Shown: positions 8,657 through 17,766 of the stretch, piece by piece
Layout of the letters: every line of letters starts with the position of its first letter
Position numbering within the stretch: the first letter of the stretch is position 1
Notes under the pieces: model-generated
Told to the model about the DNA's origin: nothing
The model's database searches: none
What the model saw: only the letters and a program-made list of their open reading frames with translations
DNA from: Microbacterium sp. HD4P20
Lineage (GTDB): Bacteria; Actinomycetota; Actinomycetes; Actinomycetales; Microbacteriaceae
Length of the DNA stretch: 64,000 nt
Assembly (NCBI RefSeq): GCF_019449275.2
Contig: NZ_JAHZQZ020000014.1
Span: 186,001 to 250,000, forward strand
Reading direction: 5' to 3'
Program-made: the position numbers and the translations under genes

Positions 8657-8678
8657 ACTGTCACGAAGGGAAAGCCAC

Positions 8679-9230
8679 ATGAACGAGACGATCACGATCA
8701 CCGGGAACATCGCGACCGAACCGGAGTTCAAACGCATCGGCAACGGGGTGCCGGTCATCAACTTCCGCGTCGCGAGCGGACAGCGGCGATACGACCGAGC
8801 CACGAACACGTGGGTGGACGCAGGGACGAACTGGTATTCCGTCTCAGCGTTCCGCGGGCTCGCCGAGCACGCGCTCGATTCGCTGCACAAGGGCGACAGG
8901 GTGCTGGTCACGGGTCGTCTGAGGCTGCGGGAATGGGACACCGGGACGAAGCGCGGGGTGGCGGTCGAGATCGACGCCGAGGCCATCGGTCACGACCTGC
9001 TGTGGGGAACGAGCACGTTCTCCAAGTCCAGCAGGTCGTCTGCGCGCTCCGAGCAGGAGGGCAGCACGCGGGAGCCGAGTGAATCGGACTCGTGGGCGGC
9101 GCCGGGGATCGATTCCGCCGGTGGTGCGTCCCAACCCGTCGGAGGAACACCCGATTCATCGCTCGTGGCCGTCGGGGCGGACGTGTCGAGCGAGACGCGG
9201 GTCCTCGCGGGTGCCGATTCGCCGTTCTGA
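8679..9230 (+). CDS. ssb: Single-stranded DNA-binding protein
   Basis: A 183-residue OB-fold protein: MNETITITGNIATEPEFKRI at the start, then NWYSVSAFRGLAEHAL and GDRVLVTGRLRLREW. The C-terminal 75 residues are Ser/Gly-rich and end in DSPF, recalling but not matching the usual acidic DDDIPF-type tip that recruits partners. This could be the second, non-essential SSB type of actinobacteria; a canonical ssb between rpsF and rpsR would be expected elsewhere. RBS AGGGAAAG precedes ATG 8679. Confidence 0.92.
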   Translation: MNETITITGNIATEPEFKRIGNGVPVINFRVASGQRRYDRATNTWVDAGTNWYSVSAFRGLAEHALDSLHKGDRVLVTGRLRLREWDTGTKRGVAVEIDAEAIGHDLLWGTSTFSKSSRSSARSEQEGSTREPSESDSWAAPGIDSAGGASQPVGGTPDSSLVAVGADVSSETRVLAGADSPF

Positions 9231-9274
9231 CGTACTCAGGCCGCGTTCGGGATGCCGGGCCATAGACTCTCCCC

Positions 9275-9805
9275 GTGCCCCGACATCCCGAGCCCGCCCC
9301 TCCGCGGAGTGTGATCGTGACCTCCCGGGGGGCACGCCTCCTCCTCGCCGCAGCGGGCGTCGCGCTGCTGGCCGGCTGCACCGCGCTGGCTCCCGCGCCC
9401 GATGAGACGACCGGCGGGACGGCCGCGCCGACTTCGTCGCCCGAGCCCTCGACAAGCTCGGCACCGCCCGAGCCCGTCCTGGTCGTCGGGGGCTCGGCGG
9501 AGGACAACCTGCCGGTGTTCGCAGCAGTGACGAACTCCGTGTGGAGTTCGGTGCAGTATCCATCGGGCCGCGCTTACATCGACGCACTGGTGGCGGCCGG
9601 GTTCGACAAGGCGGCGATGCAGGTCACGGAGGACATCTCGACCGTGGGCAATCCGGCCGAGAGCATCCAGTTCTCGGTGCGATGGGCAGACGAGTGCCTC
9701 ATCGGACAGGTGGGTCCGGCGACGGGCGAACCGGTGGCTGTGGTCGCGCCGGTGCTGGCCGAAGGGACCTGCCTCATCGGCCAGACGCGCCCCATCGACT
9801 GGTGA
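9275..9805 (+). CDS. Lipoprotein of unknown function
   Basis: A 176-residue secreted protein with a basic N-terminus, hydrophobic segment LLLAAAGVALLAGC and a lipobox (LAGC, Cys about residue 34), followed by a Thr/Ser/Pro-rich linker and a C-terminal domain with two Cys (DECLIG and GTCLIG) that could form a disulphide. GTG 9275 is preceded by TAGACT at 9263-9268, six bases upstream (leaderless). Expected to be anchored to the outer face of the membrane. I do not recognise the globular domain with certainty. Confidence 0.75.
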   Translation: MPRHPEPAPPRSVIVTSRGARLLLAAAGVALLAGCTALAPAPDETTGGTAAPTSSPEPSTSSAPPEPVLVVGGSAEDNLPVFAAVTNSVWSSVQYPSGRAYIDALVAAGFDKAAMQVTEDISTVGNPAESIQFSVRWADECLIGQVGPATGEPVAVVAPVLAEGTCLIGQTRPIDW

Positions 9806-9866
9806 CCCTGGCCCGCGGGTAGGCTGGGACGCTGACGTCCGTACTCCAAGGAGAGCAGAAACCCGC

Positions 9867-11546
9867 ATGGCTGAGTACATCTACTCGATGGTCCGCGCGC
9901 GCAAGGCGGTCGGCGACAAGCTGATCCTCGACGACGTGACGATGGCGTTCCTTCCCGGCGCGAAGATCGGCATGGTCGGCCCCAACGGCGCCGGAAAGTC
10001 GACGATCCTCAAGATCATGGCGGGCCTGGACACGCCGTCGAACGGCGAAGCCAAGCTCTCTCCCGGCTTCTCGGTCGGCATCCTCATGCAGGAGCCCGAG
10101 CTCGACGAGACCAAGACGGTGCTGGAGAACATCCAGGACGGCATCGCCATCAAAGCGAAGGTTGACCGCTTCAACGAGATCTCCGGTCTGATGGCCGACC
10201 CGGACGCGGACTTCGACGCGCTGCTCGCCGAGATGGGCACGCTCCAGGAAGAGATCGACGCGGCGGACGCGTGGGATCTCGACTCGCAGCTCGAGCAGGC
10301 GATGGACGCTCTGCGCACCCCGCCCGGCGACGCCGAGATCGGGCCACTCTCCGGCGGTGAGCGGCGTCGCGTCGCGCTGACGAAGCTCCTGCTGCAGAAG
10401 CCCGACCTGCTGCTGCTGGACGAGCCCACGAACCACCTCGACGCCGAGAGCGTCCTGTGGCTCGAACAGCATCTGCAGAAGTACCCCGGCGCGGTCATCG
10501 CCATCACACACGACCGGTACTTCCTCGACAACGTCGCCGAATGGATCGCCGAGGTCGACCGCGGGCGCCTCATCGGCTACGAGGGCAACTACTCCACGTA
10601 CCTGGAGAAGAAGGGTGAGCGCCTCGCGATCCAGGGCAAGAAGGACGCGAAGCTTGCCAAGCGTCTCGCGGAAGAACTCGACTGGGTGCGTTCGAACGCC
10701 AAGGGACGTCAGGCGAAGTCCAAAGCGCGGCTCGCGCGTTATGAGGAGATGGCCGCCGAGGCCGACCGCACGCGGAAGCTCGACTTCGAAGAGATCACGA
10801 TCCCACCCGGGCCGCGCCTGGGCAGCATCGTCATCGAGGCCAAGAAGCTCCAGAAGGGCTTCGACGGCCGCTCCCTCATCGACGGGCTGAGCTTCAGTCT
10901 GCCGCCGAACGGCATCGTGGGCGTCATCGGGCCCAACGGCGTGGGCAAGACCACGCTCTTCAAGACGATCGTCGGCCTCGAACCGCTCGACGGCGGCGAT
11001 CTGAAGATCGGCGAGACCGTCAAGATCAGCTACGTCGATCAGAGCCGCTCGAACATCGACCCCAACAAGTCGCTGTGGGAGGTGGTCTCCGACGGACTCG
11101 ACATCATCACGGTCGGCAAGACCGAGATCCCCTCGCGCGCATACGTCTCGAAGTTCGGCTTCAAGGGCCCCGATCAGCAGAAGAAGGCGGGTGTGCTGTC
11201 CGGTGGCGAGCGCAACCGCCTCAATCTCGCTCTGACGCTCAAAGAGGGCGGCAACCTGCTGCTGCTCGACGAGCCGACGAACGACCTGGACGTCGAAACG
11301 CTCCAATCGCTCGAGAACGCCCTGCTGGAGTTCCCCGGCTGCGCCGTGGTCATCACGCACGACCGGTGGTTCCTCGACCGCATCGCGACTCACATCCTCG
11401 CGTACGAGGGCACCGACGAGGATCCCGACAAGTGGTACTGGTTCGAGGGCAACTTCGAAGCGTACGAAGAGAACAAGATCGAGCGCCTCGGCCCGGAAGC
11501 GGCCAAACCCCATCGCTCGGCGTACCGCAAGCTGACGCGTGACTGA
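9867..11546 (+). CDS. ettA: Energy-dependent translational throttle protein EttA (ABC-F)
   Basis: The 559-residue protein has two ABC ATPase domains and no membrane segment. Walker A motifs are GPNGAGKSTIL and GPNGVGKTTLF; signatures are LSGGERRRVAL and LSGGERNRLNL; Walker B regions are LLLLDEPTNHLD and LLLLDEPTNDLD. The arm and linker (EYRLLIGYEGNY-like GYEGNYSTYLEKK) fit EttA. ABC-F proteins bind the ribosomal E site and gate elongation by ATP level. RBS AAGGAGA precedes ATG 9867. The next gene overlaps by eight bases. Confidence 0.96.
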   Translation: MAEYIYSMVRARKAVGDKLILDDVTMAFLPGAKIGMVGPNGAGKSTILKIMAGLDTPSNGEAKLSPGFSVGILMQEPELDETKTVLENIQDGIAIKAKVDRFNEISGLMADPDADFDALLAEMGTLQEEIDAADAWDLDSQLEQAMDALRTPPGDAEIGPLSGGERRRVALTKLLLQKPDLLLLDEPTNHLDAESVLWLEQHLQKYPGAVIAITHDRYFLDNVAEWIAEVDRGRLIGYEGNYSTYLEKKGERLAIQGKKDAKLAKRLAEELDWVRSNAKGRQAKSKARLARYEEMAAEADRTRKLDFEEITIPPGPRLGSIVIEAKKLQKGFDGRSLIDGLSFSLPPNGIVGVIGPNGVGKTTLFKTIVGLEPLDGGDLKIGETVKISYVDQSRSNIDPNKSLWEVVSDGLDIITVGKTEIPSRAYVSKFGFKGPDQQKKAGVLSGGERNRLNLALTLKEGGNLLLLDEPTNDLDVETLQSLENALLEFPGCAVVITHDRWFLDRIATHILAYEGTDEDPDKWYWFEGNFEAYEENKIERLGPEAAKPHRSAYRKLTRD

Positions 11547-12078
11547 GGTCGGTGCGGGCAGCGTGACGACCGCGTCCGGCCCCGAGCCGGACGCGGTGCC
11601 CCGTCGCCTGCACCTGCCGATCCACCTGCGTTGGGGCGACCTGGACGCCTTCAACCATGTCAACAACACCGCGATGCTCAAGCTGCTCGAAGAGGCCCGC
11701 GTCCGCGCGTTCTGGGCGCCGCAGCCGGGCGAGGACGCGCCCGAGACAGCGCTGCTGGACTCGAGCATCTTCAGTGGCGTGCTCACGCTCATCGCCCGGC
11801 AGGAGATCGAGTACCTCGCGCCCGTGCCCTACCAGCGGCATCCGCTCGACGTGCAGATGTGGTTCGGAAAGCTCGGCGGCTCGAGCATCGAGGTGTGTTA
11901 CGAGGTGTTCAGTCCGATCGAGACCGCCGCGCCCGATCAGACCCTCTACGCGCGCGCCACGACGGTGGTGGTGAAGGTGGACGCCGCAACAGGCCGGCCG
12001 CTGCGGCTGAGCGCAGAGGAGCGCGCTGCGTGGTCGCCGTACCTCGGCGCGCCGATCGGCTACGCGCATCGCCGCTGA
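11539..12078 (+). CDS. Acyl-CoA thioesterase (hotdog fold)
   Basis: A 179-residue single-hotdog protein of the 4-hydroxybenzoyl-CoA thioesterase/YbgC type: RWGDLDAFNHVNNTAMLKLLEEAR carries the Asp-x-x-x-His-x-N active-site pattern. It likely hydrolyses acyl-CoA esters in the cytoplasm; the substrate is not predictable. GTG 11539 overlaps the ettA stop by eight bases, so the two are co-translated. A convergent tesB follows. Confidence 0.9.
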   Translation: MTEVGAGSVTTASGPEPDAVPRRLHLPIHLRWGDLDAFNHVNNTAMLKLLEEARVRAFWAPQPGEDAPETALLDSSIFSGVLTLIARQEIEYLAPVPYQRHPLDVQMWFGKLGGSSIEVCYEVFSPIETAAPDQTLYARATTVVVKVDAATGRPLRLSAEERAAWSPYLGAPIGYAHRR

Positions 12079-12098
12079 CCGCGCAGAGCTCGTGCTGA

Positions 12099-12992
12099 TC
12101 AGTGCCCGTCGGGCACGCGCACCATGATCTCCTGTGCGACGCTGGCCAGCAGCACGCCGTCGGCCGAGTACACGCGGCCCGTCGCCAGGCCCCGGCCCCC
12201 GCGCGCGCTCGGCGATTCCTGGACGTACAGCATCCACTCGTCGGCGCGCCCGGATCGGTGCCACCACATGGCATGGTCGAGGCTGGCGACCTTGAGACCT
12301 GGCGTGGCCCACGCGATCCCATGCGCACGCAGGATCGACTCCTGGATGGTGAGATCGCTCAGGTACGCCAGCGCCGCCCTGTGGATGCCCGCCGCATCGG
12401 GCAATGGCCGGCGTACCCGCATCCACACAGCCTGACGCGGTATGCGCTCGCCCTGCACACTCGCGTAGATGGGCGAGGGGATGTGACGCACGTCTACCGG
12501 GCGATCGGTGAAGAGCCGCTTGGACATCGGGTGCAGCCCGTGGAGGTGCGATTCGACGTCGGGGAGCTCGTCCGGCCCCGGCACGTCGTCCGGCATGGGC
12601 TCTTGATGTTCCAGGCCGGGGTCGTCGTCCTGGAACGACGCGATCATCGAGAAGATGGGCACGCCATCCTGAAAGGCCTGCGTGCGACGCGTCGAGAACG
12701 ACCGGCCATCGTGGATGCGGTCCACCGCGAACGTGATGCCCTTCGCGGAGTCGCCCGGGCGCAGGAAGTAGCCGTGCATCGAGTGGACGATGCGCCCTTC
12801 GGGTATGGTGCGCTCGGCCGCCACGATCGACTGCGCGAGCACCTGCCCCCCGTAGACGCGCCCCAGGGGCATGGACTGCGACGTGCCGGTGAAGATGTCT
12901 TCGCTCGTGCGCGCATCCGAGCCGTTGAGGTCGAGCACCGCGAGAAGCGAGGCGACCGGATCGGGTTCGACGGTCGGCTCGGCGTGGTCCAC
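12099..12992 (-). CDS. tesB: Acyl-CoA thioesterase II
   Basis: A 297-residue double-hotdog protein. The first half has GGQVLAQSIVAAERT and HSMHGYFLRPGD; the second half has ASLDHAMWWHR and VYSADGVLLASVAQE, both typical of TesB. It should hydrolyse medium and long acyl-CoAs. The start is GTG 12992 with AAAGGAG seven bases upstream. It is divergent from the 13050 gene and convergent with the other thioesterase. Confidence 0.93.
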   Translation of the reverse strand: MDHAEPTVEPDPVASLLAVLDLNGSDARTSEDIFTGTSQSMPLGRVYGGQVLAQSIVAAERTIPEGRIVHSMHGYFLRPGDSAKGITFAVDRIHDGRSFSTRRTQAFQDGVPIFSMIASFQDDDPGLEHQEPMPDDVPGPDELPDVESHLHGLHPMSKRLFTDRPVDVRHIPSPIYASVQGERIPRQAVWMRVRRPLPDAAGIHRAALAYLSDLTIQESILRAHGIAWATPGLKVASLDHAMWWHRSGRADEWMLYVQESPSARGGRGLATGRVYSADGVLLASVAQEIMVRVPDGH

Positions 12993-13049
12993 GGGTGCTC
13001 CTTTCCGGGGGCGGCGTCCGCCCGTCGATCTGCTTGGTAGCTTAGGGCG

Positions 13050-13721
13050 ATGTCTCCGCGCCTGCTGCTCGCCGACCCTGCCACGGCAGCGGACGCCCTC
13101 ACCTTCGCACGGCGGGCGGCTCGCTTCACGACCGAGGGCGTCCGCCTTCAGGCTCGTGGCGGTGTTCTGGCGATGACGGCCGCGCCACTGGCGCCGAAGG
13201 GAATCGGCGACGCCACGCCCACGGTGCTCGCGATGCGGACTCTCGCAGCGGATCCCGAGCTCGTGTGCGACCTGGTGGTCGAGGCATCCGTGCTGTCCGT
13301 CGCGCTCGGCGAGCCGAGCGCCCTGAGCCTTCCCGAGACGGCACTGTCACCGGCGTGGGCGGGCATCGCTCCTCCCCGCAGCGGCTGGGAACCCCGGGCG
13401 TCGCTCGATGCCGCCCTGGTCGCTGCCAAGGCGCAGGGCGGGATCGCGCGCGTCGCGGAGGAGGTGCCGACGGATGCCGGCGAAGACGCGGTGCGCGCCG
13501 TCCGCGCTCACGTGTGGGGGGCCCCGGACGATGAGCTCGGCGGTCTGCCGTTGGGCGCCGCGTTCGCCGCCCTGAGCATGGGCTTCATCAGCGGCAGCGA
13601 GTCCGCGCAGGTCCTGGTGAGCGGGGCATGGACGCGCGTCAGTCTTCGTCGCGGCCACGTGCTGGTGCGGGGGCCGGTCGCGAGCGGGCTGGGCCCGGTG
13701 CGCCGCACCGGGGGACGCTGA
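13050..13721 (+). CDS. Conserved-looking protein, function unknown
   Basis: A 223-residue protein, Ala-rich, with no signal peptide or membrane span. It starts MSPRLLLADPATAADALTF and ends with a beta-rich segment (ESAQVLVSGAWTRVSLRRGH). I recognise no motif. TAGCTT at 13038-13043 is six bases before ATG 13050, suggesting a leaderless message. It is convergent with the flavin dehydrogenase, with only four bases between stops. Confidence 0.75.
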   Translation: MSPRLLLADPATAADALTFARRAARFTTEGVRLQARGGVLAMTAAPLAPKGIGDATPTVLAMRTLAADPELVCDLVVEASVLSVALGEPSALSLPETALSPAWAGIAPPRSGWEPRASLDAALVAAKAQGGIARVAEEVPTDAGEDAVRAVRAHVWGAPDDELGGLPLGAAFAALSMGFISGSESAQVLVSGAWTRVSLRRGHVLVRGPVASGLGPVRRTGGR

Positions 13722-13725
13722 GCCG

Positions 13726-15390
13726 TCAGAGGGCTGCCGCGACGGCGCGGCCTGCCACCCGCCCGGAGAAGAGGCATCCGCCGACGAACGTCCCTTCGAG
13801 CGCGCGATAGCCGTGCACGCCGCCGCCGCCGAACCCGCTCGCTTCTCCAGCTGCGTAGAGACCGGGGATGGGTTCGCCCGTCGCACCGAGCGCGCGGCCG
13901 GACAGGTCGGTCTCGATCCCGCCGAGAGACTTGCGCGTGAGCACATGCAGCTTCACGGCGATCAGAGGGCCGGCATCGGGATCGAGGATGGGGTGCGGGT
14001 TCGCGGTGCGGATGAGGCGATCGCCTCGGAACGCGCGGGCCGAACGCAGCATCGCGATCTGGGCGTCCTTGGTGAAGTCGTTCGCCACTTCGCGGTCACG
14101 CGCCTCGATCTCGAATCGCACGCGTGCGGCATCGAGGACGTCGCCTCCCGGCAACGCCCGCATACCGGCGATGAGGTCGTCCAGCGAGTCGCGCACCACG
14201 AAGTCCGCGCCGTGGTCCATGAACGCCTGCACGGGTCCCGAGGCGCCCTTGCCGAGCCGGGACTTCGCGAGAAGACGTACATCCTTGCCGGTGAGATCGG
14301 GATTCTGCTCGCTGCCCGAGAGCGTGAACTCCTTCTCGATGATCTTCTGCGACAGCACGAACCACGAGTGGTCGTAGCCGGTCGCCCGCAGGTGGGCCAG
14401 CGTGCCGAGAGTGTCGAACCCCGGGAAGAGCGGGACGGGAAGACGTGATCCGGTCGCGTCGAGCCACACCGAGGAAGGACCGGGAAGGATCCGGATGCCG
14501 TGGTCCGGCCAGACCGGATCCCAGTTCTGGATGCCCTCGACGTAGTGCCACATGCGATCGCCGTTGATCAGCCGCGCGCCGGCCGCCTCGGTGACCCCCT
14601 GCATCGAGCCGTCGACGTAGGCGGGGACGCCCGTGACCATGGACGCCGGCGGAGTCCCGAGGCGTTCTGGCCACCATCTGCGCACCAGCTCGTGATTGCC
14701 CCCGATGCCGCCGGACGACACGATCGTCGCCTCCGCGGTGATCGCGAATGAGCCGACGGTCTCGCGCGAACTGACGGTGCCACGGGCCGCGCCGGAGGGC
14801 GCGAGGATGTCGCCCTCGGCTCCGACGACCACCCCCGCGTTGGTGGTGAGTGAAGTCACCTTGTGGCGAGGGAGGATCGTGATGCGACCCCGCCTCTCGC
14901 CCTCCTCGACAGCGGCCTGGAAGGGCGCCACGATCCCGGGACCGGTGCCCCACGTGATGTGGAAGCGCGGCACGGAGTTGCCCGGGCCTGTCGCGGTGTA
15001 TCCGCCGCGCTCGGCCCAGCCCACGATGGGGAAGAACCCGACGCCCTTCTCACGCAGCCATGACCGCTTCTCTTCGTGCGCGAACTGCAGGTAGGCCTCG
15101 GCCCACCGCCGCGGCCACAGATCTTCTTCGCGATCGAAGCCCGCGTTGCCGAACCAGTCCTGGCGTGCCAGCTCGAGCGAGTCCCGCACGCCGAGCCTGC
15201 GCTGCTCGGGGGAGTCGATGAAGAACAGCCCGCCGAACGACCACCAGGCCTGCCCGCCGAGGTTCGAGCGCGGCTCCTGATCGACGATCGTGACCCGCTT
15301 TCCGGCGGCAGCGGCCTCTCCCGCCGCGACGAGCCCGGCCAGACCCCATCCGATGATGAGGACGTCGGTGGAGTGGGGGGTGCGAGGCAT
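13726..15390 (-). CDS. FAD-binding dehydrogenase (succinate dehydrogenase/3-ketosteroid dehydrogenase-like)
   Basis: A 554-residue flavoprotein. The dinucleotide-binding motif VLIIGWGLAGLVAAGEAA opens the protein and EPRSNLGGQAWWSFGGLF follows. The C-terminus has GEASGFGGGGVHGYRALEGT, which closes the FAD site in this family. The sequence groups with the 'FAD-binding dehydrogenase' type related to ketosteroid delta-1-dehydrogenase and fumarate reductase flavoproteins. The substrate is unknown and no steroid genes are nearby. It follows the haemoglobin gene by 37 bases on the same strand and could be its third operon partner. Confidence 0.88.
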   Translation of the reverse strand: MPRTPHSTDVLIIGWGLAGLVAAGEAAAAGKRVTIVDQEPRSNLGGQAWWSFGGLFFIDSPEQRRLGVRDSLELARQDWFGNAGFDREEDLWPRRWAEAYLQFAHEEKRSWLREKGVGFFPIVGWAERGGYTATGPGNSVPRFHITWGTGPGIVAPFQAAVEEGERRGRITILPRHKVTSLTTNAGVVVGAEGDILAPSGAARGTVSSRETVGSFAITAEATIVSSGGIGGNHELVRRWWPERLGTPPASMVTGVPAYVDGSMQGVTEAAGARLINGDRMWHYVEGIQNWDPVWPDHGIRILPGPSSVWLDATGSRLPVPLFPGFDTLGTLAHLRATGYDHSWFVLSQKIIEKEFTLSGSEQNPDLTGKDVRLLAKSRLGKGASGPVQAFMDHGADFVVRDSLDDLIAGMRALPGGDVLDAARVRFEIEARDREVANDFTKDAQIAMLRSARAFRGDRLIRTANPHPILDPDAGPLIAVKLHVLTRKSLGGIETDLSGRALGATGEPIPGLYAAGEASGFGGGGVHGYRALEGTFVGGCLFSGRVAGRAVAAAL

Positions 15391-15426
15391 GTCGACTCCT
15401 TCGTCGGCGGGGGTGGCGGGTTGGGA

Positions 15427-15915
15427 TCAGCGGGGCTCGTCGGGAGACGCCGCGGTGACGGGGAGGGCTCCTACGGCGCGGCCGTCCGCGGCGGGCCCGA
15501 TCCCCGAGGGCTCGAACGTGTTCACCATGGCCATCGCGGCACGCTGGAGGTAGTCCCACAGCGTCGTCTCGTGCAGGGGCGGCAGGTTCAGCTCGTCGAC
15601 GGCCGTGCGCATGTGAGCGAGCCAGCGGTCGCGCGCGTCGGGATTGACGTGGAAAGGCGAGTGGCGCATGCGCAGTCGGGGATGGCCGCGCTGCTCGCTG
15701 TACGTCGTCGGTCCTCCCCAGTACTGCTCGAGGAACATCGTGAGGCGCTCTTTCGCAGGGCCGAGGTCCTCCTCGGGGTACATCGGCCGCAGCACATCGT
15801 CGTCGGCGACTCCGCGATAGAAGGCATCGACGAGCCGGACGAATGTGTCGTGACCGCCCACTTCGTCGTAGAAGCTCAGCGGCGTGGCGCCGGATGAGGT
15901 GTCGTTGTCTGTCAT
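15427..15915 (-). CDS. glbO: Group II truncated haemoglobin
   Basis: A 162-residue 2-over-2 globin: [20 protein letters not shown] at the N-terminus, [21 protein letters not shown] with the proximal His, and [15 protein letters not shown] with the group II Trp at G8. The family binds O2 and NO and handles reactive oxygen or nitrogen species. About 25 extra residues follow the globin fold. The ATG overlaps the stop of the mechanosensitive channel gene (ATGA, 15912-15915), so the two are translationally coupled. Confidence 0.94.
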   Translation of the reverse strand: MTDNDTSSGATPLSFYDEVGGHDTFVRLVDAFYRGVADDDVLRPMYPEEDLGPAKERLTMFLEQYWGGPTTYSEQRGHPRLRMRHSPFHVNPDARDRWLAHMRTAVDELNLPPLHETTLWDYLQRAAMAMVNTFEPSGIGPAADGRAVGALPVTAASPDEPR

Positions 15916-17012
15916 GGCGTCTCCTCAGGGGTGCCCCCGGGCGCGGCGGCCTCGTCGTTCCGCTGCTGCGACTTCTTGCTCGTGCGCTTGGGTCTCCACA
16001 CCGGGCGCTCGGACGCCGCCGGCGCGACCGGGGTGGGTTTCGTCTTCGGAGGATTCGCCCCGCGCACGCGCTGCGCGCCCTCGATGCCCGTCGGCATGAT
16101 CGTGTTGAGGGCCGGAAGGGTGATGCCCAGCTCATCGACGGCGCGCTTCAGGCGCATCCGGAGTTCTCGCGCGACGTCGTCTCTCGCGTTGGCGCGGGTC
16201 TTCATCACGAGGCGGATGACGAGCGCATCGCCCGAGATCGACTCGAGCCCCCACACCTCGGGCTGTTCGATGATGCGGGTTCGCCACTTGTGGTCCTTCG
16301 CCAGACCCTTCGCGGTGTCGAGCATGGCCTTCTCGACCTCCTCGATGTCGGAGTCCACGGCCACCGACAGGTCGATGATGACGCGCGACCACCCTTGCGA
16401 GAGGTTGCCGATGCGCGTGATCTCGCCGTTGCGGACGTACCAGAGTGTGCCGTTGACGTCGCGCACGTGCGTCACGCGAACGCTGACGTACTCGACGATG
16501 CCGGTGGCAAGGCCGACGTCCACGACGTCGCCGATGCCGATCTGGTCCTCGGCCACGATGAAGATGCCGTTGAGCACGTCCCTGACGATGTTCTGCGCGC
16601 CGAAGCCGAGCCCCGCGCCGACCGCCGCGGTGAGCAGGGTGAGCGAGGCCAGAGCATTGGGCGCGAACACGTTGACGATCAGGAGCAGCGCGATCACGAC
16701 GATCGCCACGTTGACGATGTTGTGCAGGATGGAGCCCAGCGTGCGGGTGCGCTGCACGAGACGCACCGAGGCGAGCGGGGAGCGCTCGAGAGCCTGAGTA
16801 TCGTCGACGTTCGCCTTGGACTTCGCCCCGCTCACGATCCGGTTGACGACGCGGTTGATCACCACGCGCAGGATCCACACCAGGAAGATCGCGCCGAGGG
16901 TGATCCCGGCGACGGCAACCAGGTTCCACCCGGCTCTCGCCGAGAATTCACCGATCTGCTGCCACAGCGACGGTTCGGCGGGTTCGATGGGGTCGAGGGG
17001 AACGCGGATCAT
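15912..17012 (-). CDS. Mechanosensitive ion channel protein, MscS family
   Basis: A 366-residue membrane protein with about three N-terminal spans, the pore helix and beta domain typical of MscS ([18 protein letters not shown] and [13 protein letters not shown]), and a C-terminal alpha/beta cage. The last 45 residues are basic and Pro-rich. It should open on membrane tension to release solutes on osmotic downshift. ATG 17012 is chosen because the upstream extension lacks family similarity. Its stop overlaps the globin start. Confidence 0.93.
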   Translation of the reverse strand: MIRVPLDPIEPAEPSLWQQIGEFSARAGWNLVAVAGITLGAIFLVWILRVVINRVVNRIVSGAKSKANVDDTQALERSPLASVRLVQRTRTLGSILHNIVNVAIVVIALLLIVNVFAPNALASLTLLTAAVGAGLGFGAQNIVRDVLNGIFIVAEDQIGIGDVVDVGLATGIVEYVSVRVTHVRDVNGTLWYVRNGEITRIGNLSQGWSRVIIDLSVAVDSDIEEVEKAMLDTAKGLAKDHKWRTRIIEQPEVWGLESISGDALVIRLVMKTRANARDDVARELRMRLKRAVDELGITLPALNTIMPTGIEGAQRVRGANPPKTKPTPVAPAASERPVWRPKRTSKKSQQRNDEAAAPGGTPEETP

Positions 17013-17067
17013 CGTCACGATCCTAACGACGCATCCCTCCGCCTCGGCTGAACGCCGGCCCGCCGCA

Positions 17068-17766
17068 TCATGGAGTGCGGCTGTCGGGTGGCAGGGGCGC
17101 CGAGGCATCCACGAGCCGATGCCGATGCGCGAGGATCACGGCATGCACGCGGTCGCGCGCGCCGACCTTCGCCAGGACGCGGCCGACGTGGGTCTTCACG
17201 GTGGACTCGCTCACGAAAAGGCGGCTGGCGATCTCGGCGTTCGTCAAGCCCTGAGCGATCGCGAGGAACACATCGCGCTCTCGATCGGTGAGTTCGGCGG
17301 TCGGATCCGGTGTTCCTTCATCGATCGCCGGCCCTGGTACGGCGCGCAGGCGCTCGACCAGTCTTCGGGTGACCGGTGGCGCGAGCACCGCGTCGCCGCG
17401 GTGCACGGCCCGGATCGCCGAGGTCAGCTCGGATCGCTGCGCGTCCTTCAGCAGGAACCCGCCCGCGCCGGCATCGAGTGCTCCGAATGCGTACTCGTCG
17501 AGATCGAACGTCGTCAGCACCAAGACCCGCGTCCCGGGCCGTGCGCGCACGATCTCGCGGGTCGCGGTGATGCCGTCGGTGCGCGGCATCCGGATGTCCA
17601 TGAGCACCACATCGGGGGAATGTGCCAGGACCGCGCGCAGCGCCTCGTCACCGTCTGCGGCTTCGCCGGTCACCTCGATGTCGGGTTCGGCCTCGAGGAC
17701 GAGACGGAATCCGAGGCGGATGAGTTCCTGGTCGTCCACGAGAAGAACCCGGATGGTCTCGCTCAC
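17068..17766 (-). CDS. Response regulator, NarL/LuxR family
   Basis: A 232-residue protein: receiver domain with IRVLLVDDQELI, phosphorylation site VVLMDIRMP and LKDAQRSEL, then a LuxR-type HTH (LTDRERDVFLAIAQGLTNAEI and STVKTHVGRVLAKV). GTG 17766 overlaps the histidine-kinase stop (GTGA). It is the last gene of a four-gene set ABC ATPase, permease, kinase, regulator and probably controls that exporter. Confidence 0.95.
   Translation of the reverse strand: MSETIRVLLVDDQELIRLGFRLVLEAEPDIEVTGEAADGDEALRAVLAHSPDVVLMDIRMPRTDGITATREIVRARPGTRVLVLTTFDLDEYAFGALDAGAGGFLLKDAQRSELTSAIRAVHRGDAVLAPPVTRRLVERLRAVPGPAIDEGTPDPTAELTDRERDVFLAIAQGLTNAEIASRLFVSESTVKTHVGRVLAKVGARDRVHAVILAHRHRLVDASAPLPPDSRTP

Noticed and set aside
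9774..11792. 672-residue minus-strand frame
   Set aside because: It is the antisense shadow of ettA, which has clear ABC-F motifs; long antisense frames are common at this GC content.
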